The notes beneath the pieces were generated by a model. That model was not told where the DNA came from, did not search any database, and saw only the letters and a list, made by a program, of their open reading frames with translations. Both the position numbers and the translations under genes were made by a program. A stretch of DNA of 64,000 bases, taken from contig JACCIC010000099.1 in NCBI GenBank assembly GCA_018907035.1, forward strand, positions 723,501 to 787,500. Reading direction: 5' to 3'. Shown piece by piece: positions 1-13,373 of this stretch. How positions within the stretch are numbered: position 1 is the stretch's first letter; the number at the start of each line of letters is the position of its first letter. The DNA is from Sycobia sp. Sy_11. Its lineage: Eukaryota; Arthropoda; Insecta; Hymenoptera; Epichrysomallidae.

Positions 1-30
<30 letters not shown>
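1..30. repeat. (TA)n microsatellite
   Basis: Pure TA run continuing off the left window edge. Confidence 0.9.
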
Positions 31-32
<2 letters not shown>

Positions 33-1373
33 TCTAGAAGACGAATGGTGAAATATATAGGTGCGTGATTAATACTGGCCAATCAAGTATATGCAGCACT
101 GATTACCTTAAGTCTCGTTTAACCATACAGGGTATACTTAAAAGAAATTCGATCAGCAGCGGGAGAAAAAGAAACCCTGGGGACCCAAGGTAAGGGACTG
201 CCCGAGCATCCTGCTGACCTTTCTTTTTTTCTTTCGCGCGCGACTATATAACCTTTCCACCACTTCCTCGTTCGGTCTCCGTACACGGGTATTACGTACT
301 TCGGTATAAAAATGATCGTCGCCGCGCGACTCCAGGATATGCGTCGAGCGAAAATTACATGGTCGACAGCGTCGCGCGAGCCGGTGGCGGCCCGACGGCC
401 CCTCGTATCGTCCGAAGAAAATTTCTTTATGCATGAGACGCGAGCGAGGATCATATTACGAGCTGGGGGGGGGGGGTGGCTCGCGATCGTTCCGGGGGAT
501 CTGGTAAATGAGAAGTATAGATCCTCGACGTTTTATATACCTTTGTGCACGGCGTGCATTTTTTATCCCATCGTAGATCGATTGTCTTCTTGCTTGAGTT
601 TTGCTTCAATCGTACTTTTCTATGCCAGCGGTGATTTGAAAAACGAAAACCAAAAGAAGATATGTGCAAAATTAAAATTGCAGCGCAGCGTAAATCGACT
701 AGATTAATTCAAAAGTTTACTCTTTGCAGCTTATTCAAAATATTGTAATATTACCTAGGTACGTTTCCTTAGTTTTATTAAACATGCTTTTATAAAATAT
801 AGCTAGGTATAACGAAGATAGAGATATACGCTTTAACTAGAAAGTTCACAATGGAAAAGTATAAAGAAAGTCGCACCTCTTTTATTAAATAAACTAAGAG
901 TCTCTCAGATTATGTAAGACCATATTTACGTAATTTACCAAAAACAAAATAACTTATACAGTTTTTCGACAGTTTCGAGTAATATAAAGTTAATCAATTT
1001 TCATAGATATGCATAAATATACCAATTTAATTTATGCTTTGTACTTGACATTATCCTTTTTGATAAATGTATAAGTTAAAAAAAACAGCGATAATTTTTT
1101 TAAACTTGAAAAATATCTGAAAATATATTTCTGCGGTGATACTAAATTTATTAATACTGAAGAATAATCAAATTTTTATTATAAAATTAAAATTTTAAAT
1201 TAGAAAAAGATATTTCTGAAAATCTAATTTATTTTAGTATTTTTCAAAAAACTTTTTAAATCCTATTGAATTTCATTTAGGTGTAAAATTCTATCGCGGA
1301 ACTCTATTCATAAAGCAAAAAATAAGAATTAAAGCATTTTTGGTTTGTAGATATCTGTAAATATCTACATTTG

Positions 1374-1385
1374 TGGCGCCATCTA
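1374..1385 (-). promoter_or_regulatory. Candidate CTCF-like site
   Basis: TGGCGCCATCTA is the reverse complement of TAGATGGCGCCA, which fits the insect CTCF core. A partial match (CAGATGGCG) lies at 1518-1526. Confidence 0.35.
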
Positions 1386-1545
1386 TGTTCATTATATTGT
1401 AGGATCAAGTTGCCAGCACGTAGAACATACTTACCTACTGCAGTTGCCTGCGGGCGAAGTCCTCTAAATCTGCAGCAGATTAAAACAGATTAAACGCGCG
1501 CTTATGAAAAAGTTTAACAGATGGCGTGCATAAATCCTTACTTCA

Positions 1546-1553
1546 TGACGTCA
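1546..1553. promoter_or_regulatory. Palindromic CRE (TGACGTCA)
   Basis: A perfect 8-base CREB/ATF consensus in an otherwise geneless stretch; single short motif, so weak evidence of function. Confidence 0.25.
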
Positions 1554-2444
1554 GTTTAACTCGCTACTGTGGCACAGAAATTGCATTCGGAAACTCGCAG
1601 CAACCTCACAGTAATGTCACTGTTATTTCACACAGCGGTGGATACAGTATTTCCCATCTATTATTTATACGGTCAAATTACTATTATTTTTGCATTGTTG
1701 ATTTTCTTAATTTACTTTGGCAGCATCTTTCTTCTAAAACTTTTTGAATCTGATTTAGAAGGTTAAAAATTATTTTGAAAATTTTTCGTACAGTATATTC
1801 ATATGTTACAAAGAAACATATATTGTTAGTCATAAATATCATATTTTCGAAAATTTAAAATTAAACCCACACTGACGGTGGCATACTCAACTGTTAATAT
1901 TAAAAATATTACCTAATAATAAATGTTTATTTAAAAAATATGCATATACGAGTAAACCACTAAATATTCTTAACATTTAAATTTAATCTACGTGATTATG
2001 ACGAACTATATTAAAGCCAACAAAACATTTTCTCTGTAACATCGGCATTGCTTTTCAGAATGTCCGCTCAAATAATAACTTTTGATGAACGAAACGACTC
2101 GTTCAATTACATTTGTAATTCTATGGATTGTATAAGGAACAATCGATCATTATATCAATTTGGAAATCGATTTATTAAAATTGGAACCATTCAATTTTCG
2201 AATATTTCTAAACGACATAAATGTATAAAAATGAATTTTTTACTAATTTATTTAAAATTTATTACGGTCGACGAGTCCAGCGCTGGCAAAATTTTGCAAT
2301 ATCGTTTGTCAGCCGCTCGACACTTCCCGAATAAACCTTGTTCTCTCATTTTTTTCCTATGCACGTTCAAGCCGATTTTGTAATGCAGTGCGGTCCCCGG
2401 CGTAATTTCGAAAATCGTCCCTAATTTATCTGTTCCAACCGTAA

Positions 2445-2451
<7 letters not shown>

Positions 2452-2500
<49 letters not shown>
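2452..2500. repeat. (GA)n microsatellite
   Basis: About 49 bases of GA, followed 110 bases later by a CT tract, so the pair can form a stem. Confidence 0.9.
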
Positions 2501-2503
<3 letters not shown>

Positions 2504-2610
2504 GAAGAACGGGTAATTACACTTGCCTGCTTTATTACGTTTTCATGGGATCATTTGTTTCGTTTATGCCACATATATTCGCAGTGCAACTGCCTCTCTC
2601 TAACATGCTC

Positions 2611-2612
<2 letters not shown>

Positions 2613-2664
<52 letters not shown>
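2613..2664. repeat. (CT)n microsatellite
   Basis: About 52 bases of CT, inverted relative to the GA tract at 2452. Confidence 0.9.
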
Positions 2665-2667
<3 letters not shown>

Positions 2668-2956
2668 TCTCTGTGTCTCCCTCTGTCTCTTTCCTTTCTG
2701 GAACACGGGAGCGCCAGAAATGTTTATTGTGGCGCGGCGAATAAATTTCACTCCATTTCGCGGTGCGCTCTCGAGCTATTTTAGAGATTCTGCGAATGGT
2801 AATTACATTATTTCTTTAATTCGCAGTATCGTAAAGAATTCGTATCGCGCGCGCGCCTCTGGTTCGCGCGTTACCCCGCGGAATTTACAGTCTCGTTAGA
2901 GGCATAAAGTTTGCACCTATAGATACTCCAAAGTGCGCCTGATCGGTATACGTACA

Positions 2957-3002
2957 TACACACACGCACGCGCGCGCGCGCGCACACACACACATATATA
3001 TG
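2957..3002. repeat. Compound (CA)n(CG)n(CA)n tract
   Basis: Alternating purine-pyrimidine, with potential for Z-DNA. Confidence 0.75.
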
Positions 3003-5092
3003 CTGATACCGATTCGTGGGGCCCCGCTCGATCGAGGGCATTCGTACTTCCTTTTTGCATCTATTTTTTATCGACGTCTGCCAACTTTTTCTTTCGAACT
3101 ATAGCCCTGCGAACAATCGCATTTTTATTTAATTGGAGGTCAGCTGCGGAAAAGGTGATTAAATTTTGAAAAATCCCCGCAGTCAAGGCTGTTAGCCTTG
3201 CGAGAGCTGCGCTCCGCCGATGTATTGTATGCGTATGTAACTGCAGTTCCATAGCGAGAACTTCAGAATTTGTAAAACTTGAAAAGGAATGAAAATAGCC
3301 GTAATTGCAGTTATAGAAACGGAAACACCGATCTATACACAATACGCAGGCCCCGGTATAAAAAGGCCTGTAAATAAGTCGATTTACGTGGAAATTTAAG
3401 TATATGGTCCGCGAGAAGGTATGCGTATATTTTAGCAATTTATTACACATAACACCGAGTACAGAACTATTGGTTTTTAAAGAAGCTCAGAAACAAATTT
3501 AGTCCCCCCATTCGACCAAACGAACATTCCCATTTGATTCAAAATTACAGCTATAATCAGTCATTAGTGCTCGAGTTCCTTTTTAATTCCGATCTTTTGT
3601 AATAGTCCCATTTTATGGTTTGCATGATTTATTTTTCATAAATTACAGCCACTTTATTAGTATTATTAAAGCGCATATAGGTTCAATAAAATTCCGTGAC
3701 ATAATTTAAATCACTTTGCCGGCGTACCTGATGCAGACTCGAAAAAAGAGGCCAATCGTATATTAATCGTAAGAGTAAAATTATCTCTGTATTCTTTAAA
3801 CTGTTGCATTATTAGAAAGTTTGATTCACAAATAGTGTTGACGCGAGTTGAGATATTTTCCCACGTTTTAACGCACATCGCATTTGGTAATAAACTTTTT
3901 GGTCAATTAAAAACTCGGCGAAACAGTGGCCTGAAATTAAAAATGCATTTACGAGGGAACAATACAGTTTAAAAATCGTTGTTCTTATTTTTGGCTAACC
4001 TTTTACAATCTATGCGGTATATCGCGAAATCAAATTTAATTCATTTCCAAAATAAGCGTCTTTCATTCAAGAAATATATATTTTTTTAAATTTTTTTCGA
4101 AAAATATATATCCACGCATAAAAAATCATTATTGTCAAAATCAATATGTTTTTCTTTAATCGACTGATAGTTATTATCTGCTGATTGGATAATTCAACGA
4201 TATTTCATAAAGTTTTTCTTTGATAGGTGCGCATACTTTTTAAAATGATAAAATATGTCTTGAAATAAAACTATCAAATTTTCTTTTGAATTTTTGTATA
4301 TTATTTTATATATTATATAATATATAATATAAGCAATTCTAAAGATAAAATACATTTAAATATATAATACACAATAAAATATAGAACAAATACAACAATT
4401 ACAAACAATGAATTATAACAGCATAAACTGCAATTTCTCCTTTACTCGGTGTGCCACGCTCGACGAGAAAGCCACGTGATTATCTGACGTAGAGACAGAA
4501 AAAGTAATTGGATCTCAGCTATACTAGTTTTCCCTATCTTCTTTGACCCTCTCTAGTCTATGATTACATTCACTAGTTATTATCAGTGCTTTGATGGAGC
4601 ATAAAGATGATATAACATCTAACATAACAACTTGCTTTGTAGTCTAATGTCTCTCTGTCTATGCAGACAGAGAGAAAGGATGTATTAAAGCAAAACGGCA
4701 GGATTGCCGTCAACTTTCCTAAAGGTCGATTCACTGAAAATGTGTGAAACAATGTTAGTTTTATTTACGAACTTGACACCTATATTGTTAGTACACTTAA
4801 CCGATTCATTGATCGTTAATGCTATACAATTTCAAACTGTCTTTTTATGTACTTTGACAAATTAAATTCATTTATTTGACAACAGTATTTTCACAGGTAT
4901 TACACACGTAGTTAATGTAGAATCATCTATATCTATTCCCTGAAAAATTTTTACAATTTGTGATTTTCTTTAAATGTTTCAATTTTATAAAATAAAACTA
5001 TGAATTTTGAAGAAAAAAAATCAACCCAAGTTGCCGGTATAATTTTTAAGAACAAGTTTTTTGAAAATAGCACCTATTACATGGTTCATTCT

Positions 5093-5110
5093 ACACACAC
5101 ACACACACAC
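5093..5110. repeat. (AC)n microsatellite
   Basis: Nine AC units. Confidence 0.85.
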
Positions 5111-5849
5111 ATATGTATATATAACATTTCATGTTATTTTAAAAATATTCATTTAATTATTTTATATAGAAATTACAGATCTAAATAAAAAATTAAGAAC
5201 TAATAGTACAATTTAAAAATTTATTATTAATATTTTCCATGATACACAATCCCAATTATTTAAACATATTGCATTATTCCTGTTATAATTTGAAATATTA
5301 TTTTCACGATTTAAAGTCAAATCTCGGAATTTTAATAAAAAAGTATTCATATGGTTTAAAGTATTCATAAGGTTTAAAAAATTAAACAGATTGGATATTA
5401 AATAAAAATTTTATAACATTAATTTTTATTTTATTATAGTATATATTAAAAAAATAAGAATATTAATTCTTATAGTACCTCTTTAACTCGGGAGTCGTGC
5501 TCGAACCGCCTTATTATATTGATATCTGTTAAACAGGAAAACAAATGAAGGAATTTCTAAATGGAACTTTCACGTTAAAGAAATATATGTTTATCATATA
5601 AAATATAGTAGACGGATAATTATAAAAGTTATCTAAATGATCTTATTTTCGATATCCGGGAAATAGAAAAGCAGTCGGATTCTGTCATTCTTAATCAGCA
5701 AATACTAAGCGGAAGCAAGTAATTATTGCATATACATACTATTAACTCTACAAAACACAAAACTTAGAAATTTATGTAAATTTTAAAATAGGTCCAAATA
5801 TTGAAATACTTTAATTGTGCTTTTGTCGACTGCTTATATACAAATTACT

Positions 5850-6485
5850 AAATATTTTCATTGGTCTTACAGTCTAATTAAATAAATCGAAAATAATAAT
5901 AATAGTAACATGTAATAATATCAATATATATTTATATTAATATTAATACACCATATACAAAAAATAAAAAATAAAAATTAAAAATTATAATGACAGTCAG
6001 ACTGTCCTTGTGTAAAATCACCCCCGTAGACTAATCTGAATATAAAAATATTGGCTGAAAAAAATTTATGTTAGTAAAGTGCAATCTGACTGCCCCCACC
6101 ACCCTTACCTAATTGAAGACTTGTTATAGTAGTCCAACGCTACGAGATCGCTACGGCTCCTCATCAGGGACAGTCCGTAAATGAGAGAAGCCGTAGCGAG
6201 CTCGAAACGTTCGCTTACTATAACAAGTCTTCAATTAGGTAAGGGTGGTGGGGGCAGTCAGATTGCACTTTACTAACATAAAATTTTTTTCAGCCAATAT
6301 TTTTATTTTCAGATTAGTCTACGGGGGCGATTTTACACAAGGACAGTCTGACTGTCATTATAATTTTTATTTTTTATTTTTTGTATATTGATGTATTAAT
6401 ATTAATATAAATATATATTGATATTATTATTATTATTATTATTATTTTCGATTTATTTAATTGGACTGTAAGATCAATGAAATTA
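5850..6485. mobile_element. Large palindromic foldback element
   Basis: Arms at about 5850-6131 and 6216-6485 are near-perfect reverse complements, for example TACCTAATTGAAGACTTG at 6106-6123 and its complement at 6224-6241. The 84-base loop has its own inner stem (CGCTACGGCT / AGCCGTAGCG). No coding frame is present. It looks like a foldback or MITE-type element; related half copies occur near 29.9-30.1 kb and 62.1-62.3 kb. A target duplication could not be fixed. Confidence 0.75.
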
Positions 6486-9344
6486 TTTATTAATTTCCAA
6501 ATATTGAGTTTGCAATTTACTAATTTTACTTTATATTAATCAAATGTAGGTTATATAGTTTATTTACAATAAATATTCTAAATATCATTATAAATATTTA
6601 ATTTTTTTCATGTTTTGTTTTAAGCTTTGAATACAAAATCAAATAAAACAGTTTTTAAAATATTTAATTTTTGTATATAATTATTAGTAATTTTTTAAAG
6701 CATTAATTTTTTTAGCACAGATGCATGCTATTTTTGTTTATAATAATAATATTGTATATATTTCATCTATCTATTCATTTATGAAAAATGAACCTTATTT
6801 CCCATATTCTGCAAAACACTCTTTATAAGTTTTTTTAAAGAATTATAATATACATATCGCTATAATTTCTTCTGAGATTTTTATAAATATATTATTATAT
6901 TGGAGGGTTTTTATTTACCCATTTATTGTATACGATAAAAAATAGCCAGCTAACTTTAATTTGACTATTTATAAATGGAGACAATAATATAAAGTAACAG
7001 ATAAAATGTGCAGTTGTTCTGGTCCTTGGAATTATAAAAACATCCCATTTCAGGGGACATATTGAACGAAAGAGGGAAGAAACCCTAATTAATAAACAAT
7101 AAAATTAATCTTTTTTGCTCAATATTTAGTATAGTTTATTATCCTGTCTCGTGACAATGTTGATGAAAGGTTTTTGTGATCCTCAGTAACTCTGAGTTTG
7201 ATATTTTAAAGGGATTTGATAAGGTAGTAAATCGACTCCGTTCATTTTTTAACTGTTTCCCAATTGCATCAAAAAAATTTGCTAATTTGGGCACCTATAT
7301 ACCATATGATATGTGAAGTCGATATAAGACTAGGATATCAAGCAAAAGTTATTGGAACAACAAACCAAGAATAATACTCATAATTTCTAAGCTGTATTGA
7401 ATAATGAAGAGACGAAAGGTGGGGTTACGTTGGTCATTCAAAATAAAAAATTAAAAAATATGAAAATGGAGTGAAAACTTAAGTCAGACAAGTGATAAAA
7501 TAAGCCTTCATGAAGTATCAAGATATCAGAGGTTTAATTGGTAAAAATGGCTCCTAGCAAGAGTAAGGCCTAGCTTTAAAAACTATTAGAAAAATCAGAG
7601 ATGGAACGGCATTCTTACTGTTGGCTAAATTGATCTGCTAATTTGAACTCAAAAAAGCTGCAAATTTGCTCAAAGAAGATAAGATTTCAAGAGCTTCTTC
7701 TAAACTGTCTAGTCAAAACAACATTTAGACAACCTTCTTGATTCGTTTTTATATGTTATTTAAAATAGCAATGATTGAATTAAAGGTCAAAGCCATAAAA
7801 TGGCGAAGACATTACTCTAATATAATATGAACGTGATTAGCACAGCGGATCGAGTTGCTGTTTGTTTTGTTCATCGGAGCATGTTGTAGAGTTATATTGT
7901 CTTATTTCAGATAGAGCAATTCCGACGATGCGAGCGAGCCTCACTCCTTCTAGTTCACGGTGCTATTGCACCCCACTCCTTCCATCAACTGTAGAAACCA
8001 CGTCTTTTTTATCTTTGCCGCTCATCGTTTTTTGTTATATTCCTTTCCTTATCTTCATATGGAGTCATCTGAAGACAGCTTTAATCATAAGAGCTAAAGT
8101 AGGACGGTAATGACTTTAAGGAAATCATGTCTCGATTATCTAAGAAACTGGTGTTGGGGATGCTTATGATTGACTGAGATTATTTAGTTTACTTAGCTCA
8201 GAGTTGGCCTTAGTTCAAACTGTAGTGTTTTGAATATACAAGATAGGTTACAATAATCGAAGACTTAGTTTTAAAAATCAATGGTAACGTGATTGTAACT
8301 ACTTAATAATCATATAATTGAGCAAAAAAATGCTAATTTCAAATAGACGTGGACAACAACTCGTTATTTTTGTAAGACTGGAAATAGTAGTAACAAAAGA
8401 ATGAATTACGATAATGTATATACGTAAGCCCAATATATGAGTATTAGACATGATGCTGAGCTTGGATTCTCGTGTATAGTGTATGAGTACACTGTCAATG
8501 ATCAATAACAAGAGAAATCACTTTTGAGACAACTATTTAAATATGGATGCTTATATATATATATAATACTGCAAAATGCAGAATCTTCGTTACTGGAGAT
8601 TTTTTTAATTTTGAACGATTGGGAAAAATAGAGGCATTATCTGATGCAATAACTTTATTTTTCTATATGAAGCCATCATATAATAAGTAGATTATTAAAG
8701 AAACTGATTCACGATTATCAGCTAACCAATTCATAAGTAAGATGAGAGATCGGTGATATCTCACCATAGTCACAAATATGAACATAATTTCGATTTTGAT
8801 CATTCTGAAGTTCTGAATTTTTAAAAAATGAAAATTCAAACGTGAGTTTTCAGAAATGATAAATATTTACTTCAACAGTAACAATAGCAATAGAAAGACT
8901 GATTTATTTAATTTAAATAAAATTTATTTAGAAAGCTTAAATTTTTTCAGAAAATAATGCTAAATATTTCCATATAATTAATACCCATTGCTATTTATCT
9001 CAATCTGTTCATTATTTATATAATTACACACACATACTCGTATATTCTTCGCGCGAACATACATTTCGTCGCCGTCATTAATATTTTGGGAACTATGCAT
9101 ATTAGCATCAATCTTGACGATGATATTATGTTTTGACTGAGAAATTAAATACTTTTTATTTATAATTTTTATATGTTGAATTTTTCAACTTTTGTTGACT
9201 AGTCATGTGTTCATTGTTTTTTTAATGTTGTGATACTTCGCCTTTCTTTTTAAAAATAACTTTAGTTCTAGAATATTTGTTAAATATATTGGTAATTATT
9301 AAATATAACACAACTTTGAATTGTATATTGTTAGCTAATATTCA

Positions 9345-9515
9345 GAAATATAGTTAATTAAGACAAAATAGATAATGAATCGATATAACTTATATAATTT
9401 AATTCCACAAACGTCGTTTAATTAGGATTTAATTTTTTTAAATGCAAGCTTGTGGATTTAAATTGTATAATTTATATCCATTCATTATCTATTTTGTTTT
9501 AATTAACTATATTTC
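9345..9515. mobile_element. Small palindromic element (MITE-like)
   Basis: Arms of about 65 bases (9345-9409 and 9451-9515) are inverted repeats, for example AGACAAAATAGATAATGAAT against its near complement. The loop is about 40 bases. No coding capacity. Confidence 0.6.
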
Positions 9516-9751
9516 TTCAACAAAGTAATAGACAAGATTGACAATACTAGATGATGAAATGTGATAATATAAAATCATAGTAATTTCATTTTGCACCTGA
9601 ACCCTTACAGACCGAACAAAATTTTCTTTTCTCATTTTACATTTGATGTACAATGTATATTGACAAAACATGCTACAACTATTTTTTTAAAAAATGTTTA
9701 CTACAAGCTCTAGAGAAAATAAGAATTCTAAAATTACTTAGATATAGAAAA

Positions 9752-9817
9752 TTTATAATTCCATATATATAATACGGAGTTATAATTTATAATTCCATAT
9801 ATATGTATACGGAGTTT
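9752..9817 (+). repeat. Two-unit direct repeat
   Basis: TTTATAATTCCATATATAT followed by ACGGAGTT occurs twice in tandem, with a two-base difference between the copies. Confidence 0.6.
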
Positions 9818-10795
9818 TTATATTATATTTTGATAAAATAATTAATTTCCTAAAAATTTTAACAGGTTAGTAAAAGAAGGTTTTTAAATATAAGTTTTCC
9901 AAAAATCATAGAAATATTTTTCTAAACCATAATCAGCAATACTTGCACCAGAGATATCATTTACTTAAAAAGGAAGTTTCTATTAATATAACACTTCTCC
10001 GAAGGATGCTTGGTTATATAATGCAAAACTTGGTTGAACGGTTTTGGTTGAATGGTTTTACTATCACGTTTTTCTTCTATGATTTTTGGACTGATTTTGA
10101 CATTCATTGTTCTAATAATGTTTAAAACTGGTTAAAAATACATGCAAGCATGCTATTTAAATAAATTTACCCAAGAAACAGTAATGTATCACATCTAATT
10201 AAGCACTCACATTTTTTTATGTTGTAACTATTATTTTGAAGTTCTATTTTAGAGATATAATCTTATAGGATCAATTCCTTAATCAGATGTATATATCAAG
10301 TTCGTAAGGAGGTAGTTGTTATTAATAACAAAAGTAAGTATTTATGGAAATGAATCGAACGTAACCGTCTTACTAGGCAAGCGATATATAAGGTATCAAT
10401 GATATAATGTATCAATAAATGACTGAAGGATCGTGTGATGATATTATGCAAGTTTTTAACAGTTTGTATTCAACACATAATTAGTATCAATAAAAAATTT
10501 TAACATCAGAAAAATCGTAAATATCATTTTCAAAATATTTTTTATTTTAAATAAGCATATTTGAAGAAAATATAAATTAATCTATATTCATTATTGTTTG
10601 AGCATGTTGAAAAAAACGTATCAACAGTTGAAAAATTTGTGTCCCTATCTGTATCAAAAACTTCTATACAAAAAAACTATTAAAAATTAAACAAAATTAA
10701 AGAATACGATACATTATCTAACAACCATTGCTTCCATAAACAAATGTATGTAATATTCTTTAAAACTATAATAGCTTTAAAAATAATTTGTAATA

Positions 10796-11430
10796 TGAGG
10801 GGTATTCAAAAAGTAAGTTTCCCTATGTTGGAAAAAAAATAAAACACTAGTTTTAAGCTAACAAATAATTTAATTTTATTCTTTTACTCTTAAACTATTT
10901 CTCTACGTAGTTGCCTTGGACTTGAAATACATTTTTTGTATCTGTTTGCAAGCTTAAATAAATTTTCCTTAAAAAATGTCGTACTCTGCTTTTAGATCCA
11001 CGATTTAACGACTTTTTTCGATTGGGTTATCTGAAGCGAAGTGCTTGCCATCCAAACTTTGTATGATTAACACACGTTTCATTTTCTGTCACAATATATA
11101 GGTAAAGATTATTGCTTTCTTTCTCAAGCATTTCCAAAAAATTTTGGGCGGCATGAACAGGCTGGGACCTATCTTGCGCAAATTTTACTATAACCAAGCT
11201 TCTCCGACAATATTGTATAAATTGAAGTTTGGTGAATTTGATATGCAGGAGGCATGATTTCGAAAATATCATTAATAGTTCATCGTCTGACTTCTTAAAT
11301 AATTTTTCAACCTCTGCAATCGCATTGTAGGTAAGCAGAGCCTAAACTGAATTGTGATCAGCTCAAGTCCGCTAAGTGGCGTCTGAAAGAAATACCAAAC
11401 TGGGGAAACTTACATTTTGAATACCTCTCA
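10796..11430 (-). mobile_element. Internally deleted mariner-like element with terminal inverted repeats
   Basis: The element is bounded by TA on both sides (10794-10795 and 11431-11432). The left end TGAGGGGTATTCAAAAAGTA and the right end, read in reverse, TGAGAGGTATTCAAAATGTA match over about 30 bases. At about 635 bp it is half the usual mariner length. The minus strand keeps a transposase fragment around 11027-11272 with VTENETCVNHTK, the region of the first catalytic Asp (V-T-G-D-E), where Asp reads as Asn. A KKSLNRGSKS-like stretch follows. It is non-autonomous and dead. Confidence 0.85.
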
Positions 11431-12690
11431 TAAAACAGAATTTTTAATAGATAAGAGGCTAGATAATAATAGGGCGTATATAGTCTATAATACAATTTGA
11501 AATTTTCTAACACGCCTAACAGCTAAACTTGCGTTTTGTCGAACGGCGAAAAAAATAATCAAATTAGAAGATGATTGAGAACTTTTCGGTTAGTCAAAAA
11601 ATAAAGCATTCTTAAAACTTGTAAATATGTATAACAATGATTTTACTAGTAATTTATTATTTTAGAATCTTAATATAAAATAAAAATCGCATATATAGTT
11701 ATGACTTATAGTGCATAATTATCGTAATTGAAGTATTTATCTTAAATTCATTGAAATAGCGATATATAAATCACAGAAAAAATCTTTTCTGCGTCTAGAT
11801 CACTAGAACATTTTCACATAATCTGCTTCAAAATATGTACACTTGAAAAATACAATTCGATTTTTTAAAGTGGTCAACTGAGATGCATACAAGGAAGAAT
11901 CGTTAAGTTTAGACGATGTTCTCTAAATAAATAAATAATCTTTAAATAACAAATCATAGCTAACCCTTCGTCAAAGTTTCCAAAAATTTTTAATATTATT
12001 TATTTTTTAGTATTGAAATATTTGTATAAAAGTTGCCAAATTCAGAAAACAAATATTGTTCATAAAAATATTTGAAAAAGTTTTTGTACTTAAATAATTC
12101 GAGAAAGCAAATAACTTTCGAAGCTTTGCACTTTCTCAACGATTAATATAGCTAGTACAAAAAATTTGAATTCTAGTTTAAAAATATAAAATTATTTGGA
12201 TAAAATTACAAAATTCCAATTTCACTGCACGAGTGCGCCTTTATTAAAATTTTCTATTCACGTGCTTGGCCCGGGGGTTCTTTTACTTTATTACACAATT
12301 AGTTTACTTAATTTAAATTTAAACTAAAAGTAATTTAACTAAATTATGGCAATTTTTTTTATTTTAGTTTCTAAGGTTACGGACTGAATATTGCAATATA
12401 ACCGATTACTATAATTCATTTAAAATCGCTATTTTGAAATAATGGCGCATTTTATAATAATTATACCAGTGGAAGACAAGCTCAAACTTGTACAGGATAT
12501 AGAGATATTTTTTAAGATAGACGTGAAGCATTGATTGGAATTTTTATCATGAAACCAAAGTCAAATCATACCTTTTCATACTAGTGCATAAAACACTCTT
12601 ATTTAAAGTTCGAAGCTGCAGTGTAGAAATTGTTTAACAATTTCAACTGCTTGCAATCACACTGCTCGAACGTATGTATATACGGCACAT

Positions 12691-12692
<2 letters not shown>

Positions 12693-12743
<51 letters not shown>
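12693..12743. repeat. (TA)n microsatellite
   Basis: About 50 bases of TA. Confidence 0.9.
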
Positions 12744-12747
<4 letters not shown>

Positions 12748-12999
12748 AGAAGATACTAATAGATTTGAAGCAATCGCGCTGGGAGCAATGAACAAAGGCA
12801 ATTTGTACGTCTGTTCGAAGGACTTCTCGACGGCGCAGCGAAAGCCACGTTCCTAATAAAAAGTACAGTAAGTAAACCATAATTGGGGCCTTAACATGTT
12901 TGTCCTGTTAATAATTGTTGGAGCACTTTGCGAACCGGTTGTTGCGGTGCTAAAGTGTTAAAAACCGCAGGTGTATGCGGGGAGGCAAAAATGCGCGAG

Positions 13000-13317
13000 T
13001 ACGCGCGAGAGCCGCAATTTTCAAAATCAATACGATAATCTAAGCTCGGAAACGACACACGTTCGAAAAATTCTTTCGCAAAAAGCACAGCCCCCCCCCC
13101 TATACCGGTCGAAAGCTTCGACTCCGAGGCCTGCCGCGTCGCCGCGAATGTCATCGTAAATAATTTTGTTCGCGATCTCGCGGGCCCGGCGCTGCGGTTC
13201 GCCGCGACGGATCGACAATGTATAACGCCGAAAGTAAAAGCCCCATTATTATAAATCCCGCGCAGCCGGATAATGTTTCTCTCGGCGTCTGTATAGACAA
13301 AAACATAACGCCCTTTA

Positions 13318-13373
<56 letters not shown>

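Larger units (their letters stand above)
31..12690. other. Geneless AT-rich upstream region
   Basis: No exon with splice signals, frame continuity and coding composition was found. Short frames here are AT-rich or repeat-derived. The stretch holds microsatellites and the transposon remnants listed separately. Confidence 0.6.

Noticed and set aside
312..707. 131-codon open frame at the left edge
   Set aside because: No domain, mixed composition, no splice or promoter context, and an antisense frame of similar length.
2551..2899. Ser/Leu and Arg/Glu repeat frames around the CT tract
   Set aside because: Pure microsatellite translation.
7190..7700. Possible LINE reverse transcriptase fragment (GFDKVVNRLRSFF)
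   Set aside because: Only one short resemblance and no supporting YxDD box or further blocks.
7862..8110. 82-codon frame with hydrophobic C-terminal half
   Set aside because: No homologous feature recognised and no promoter or splice support; such length is expected by chance in 64 kb.
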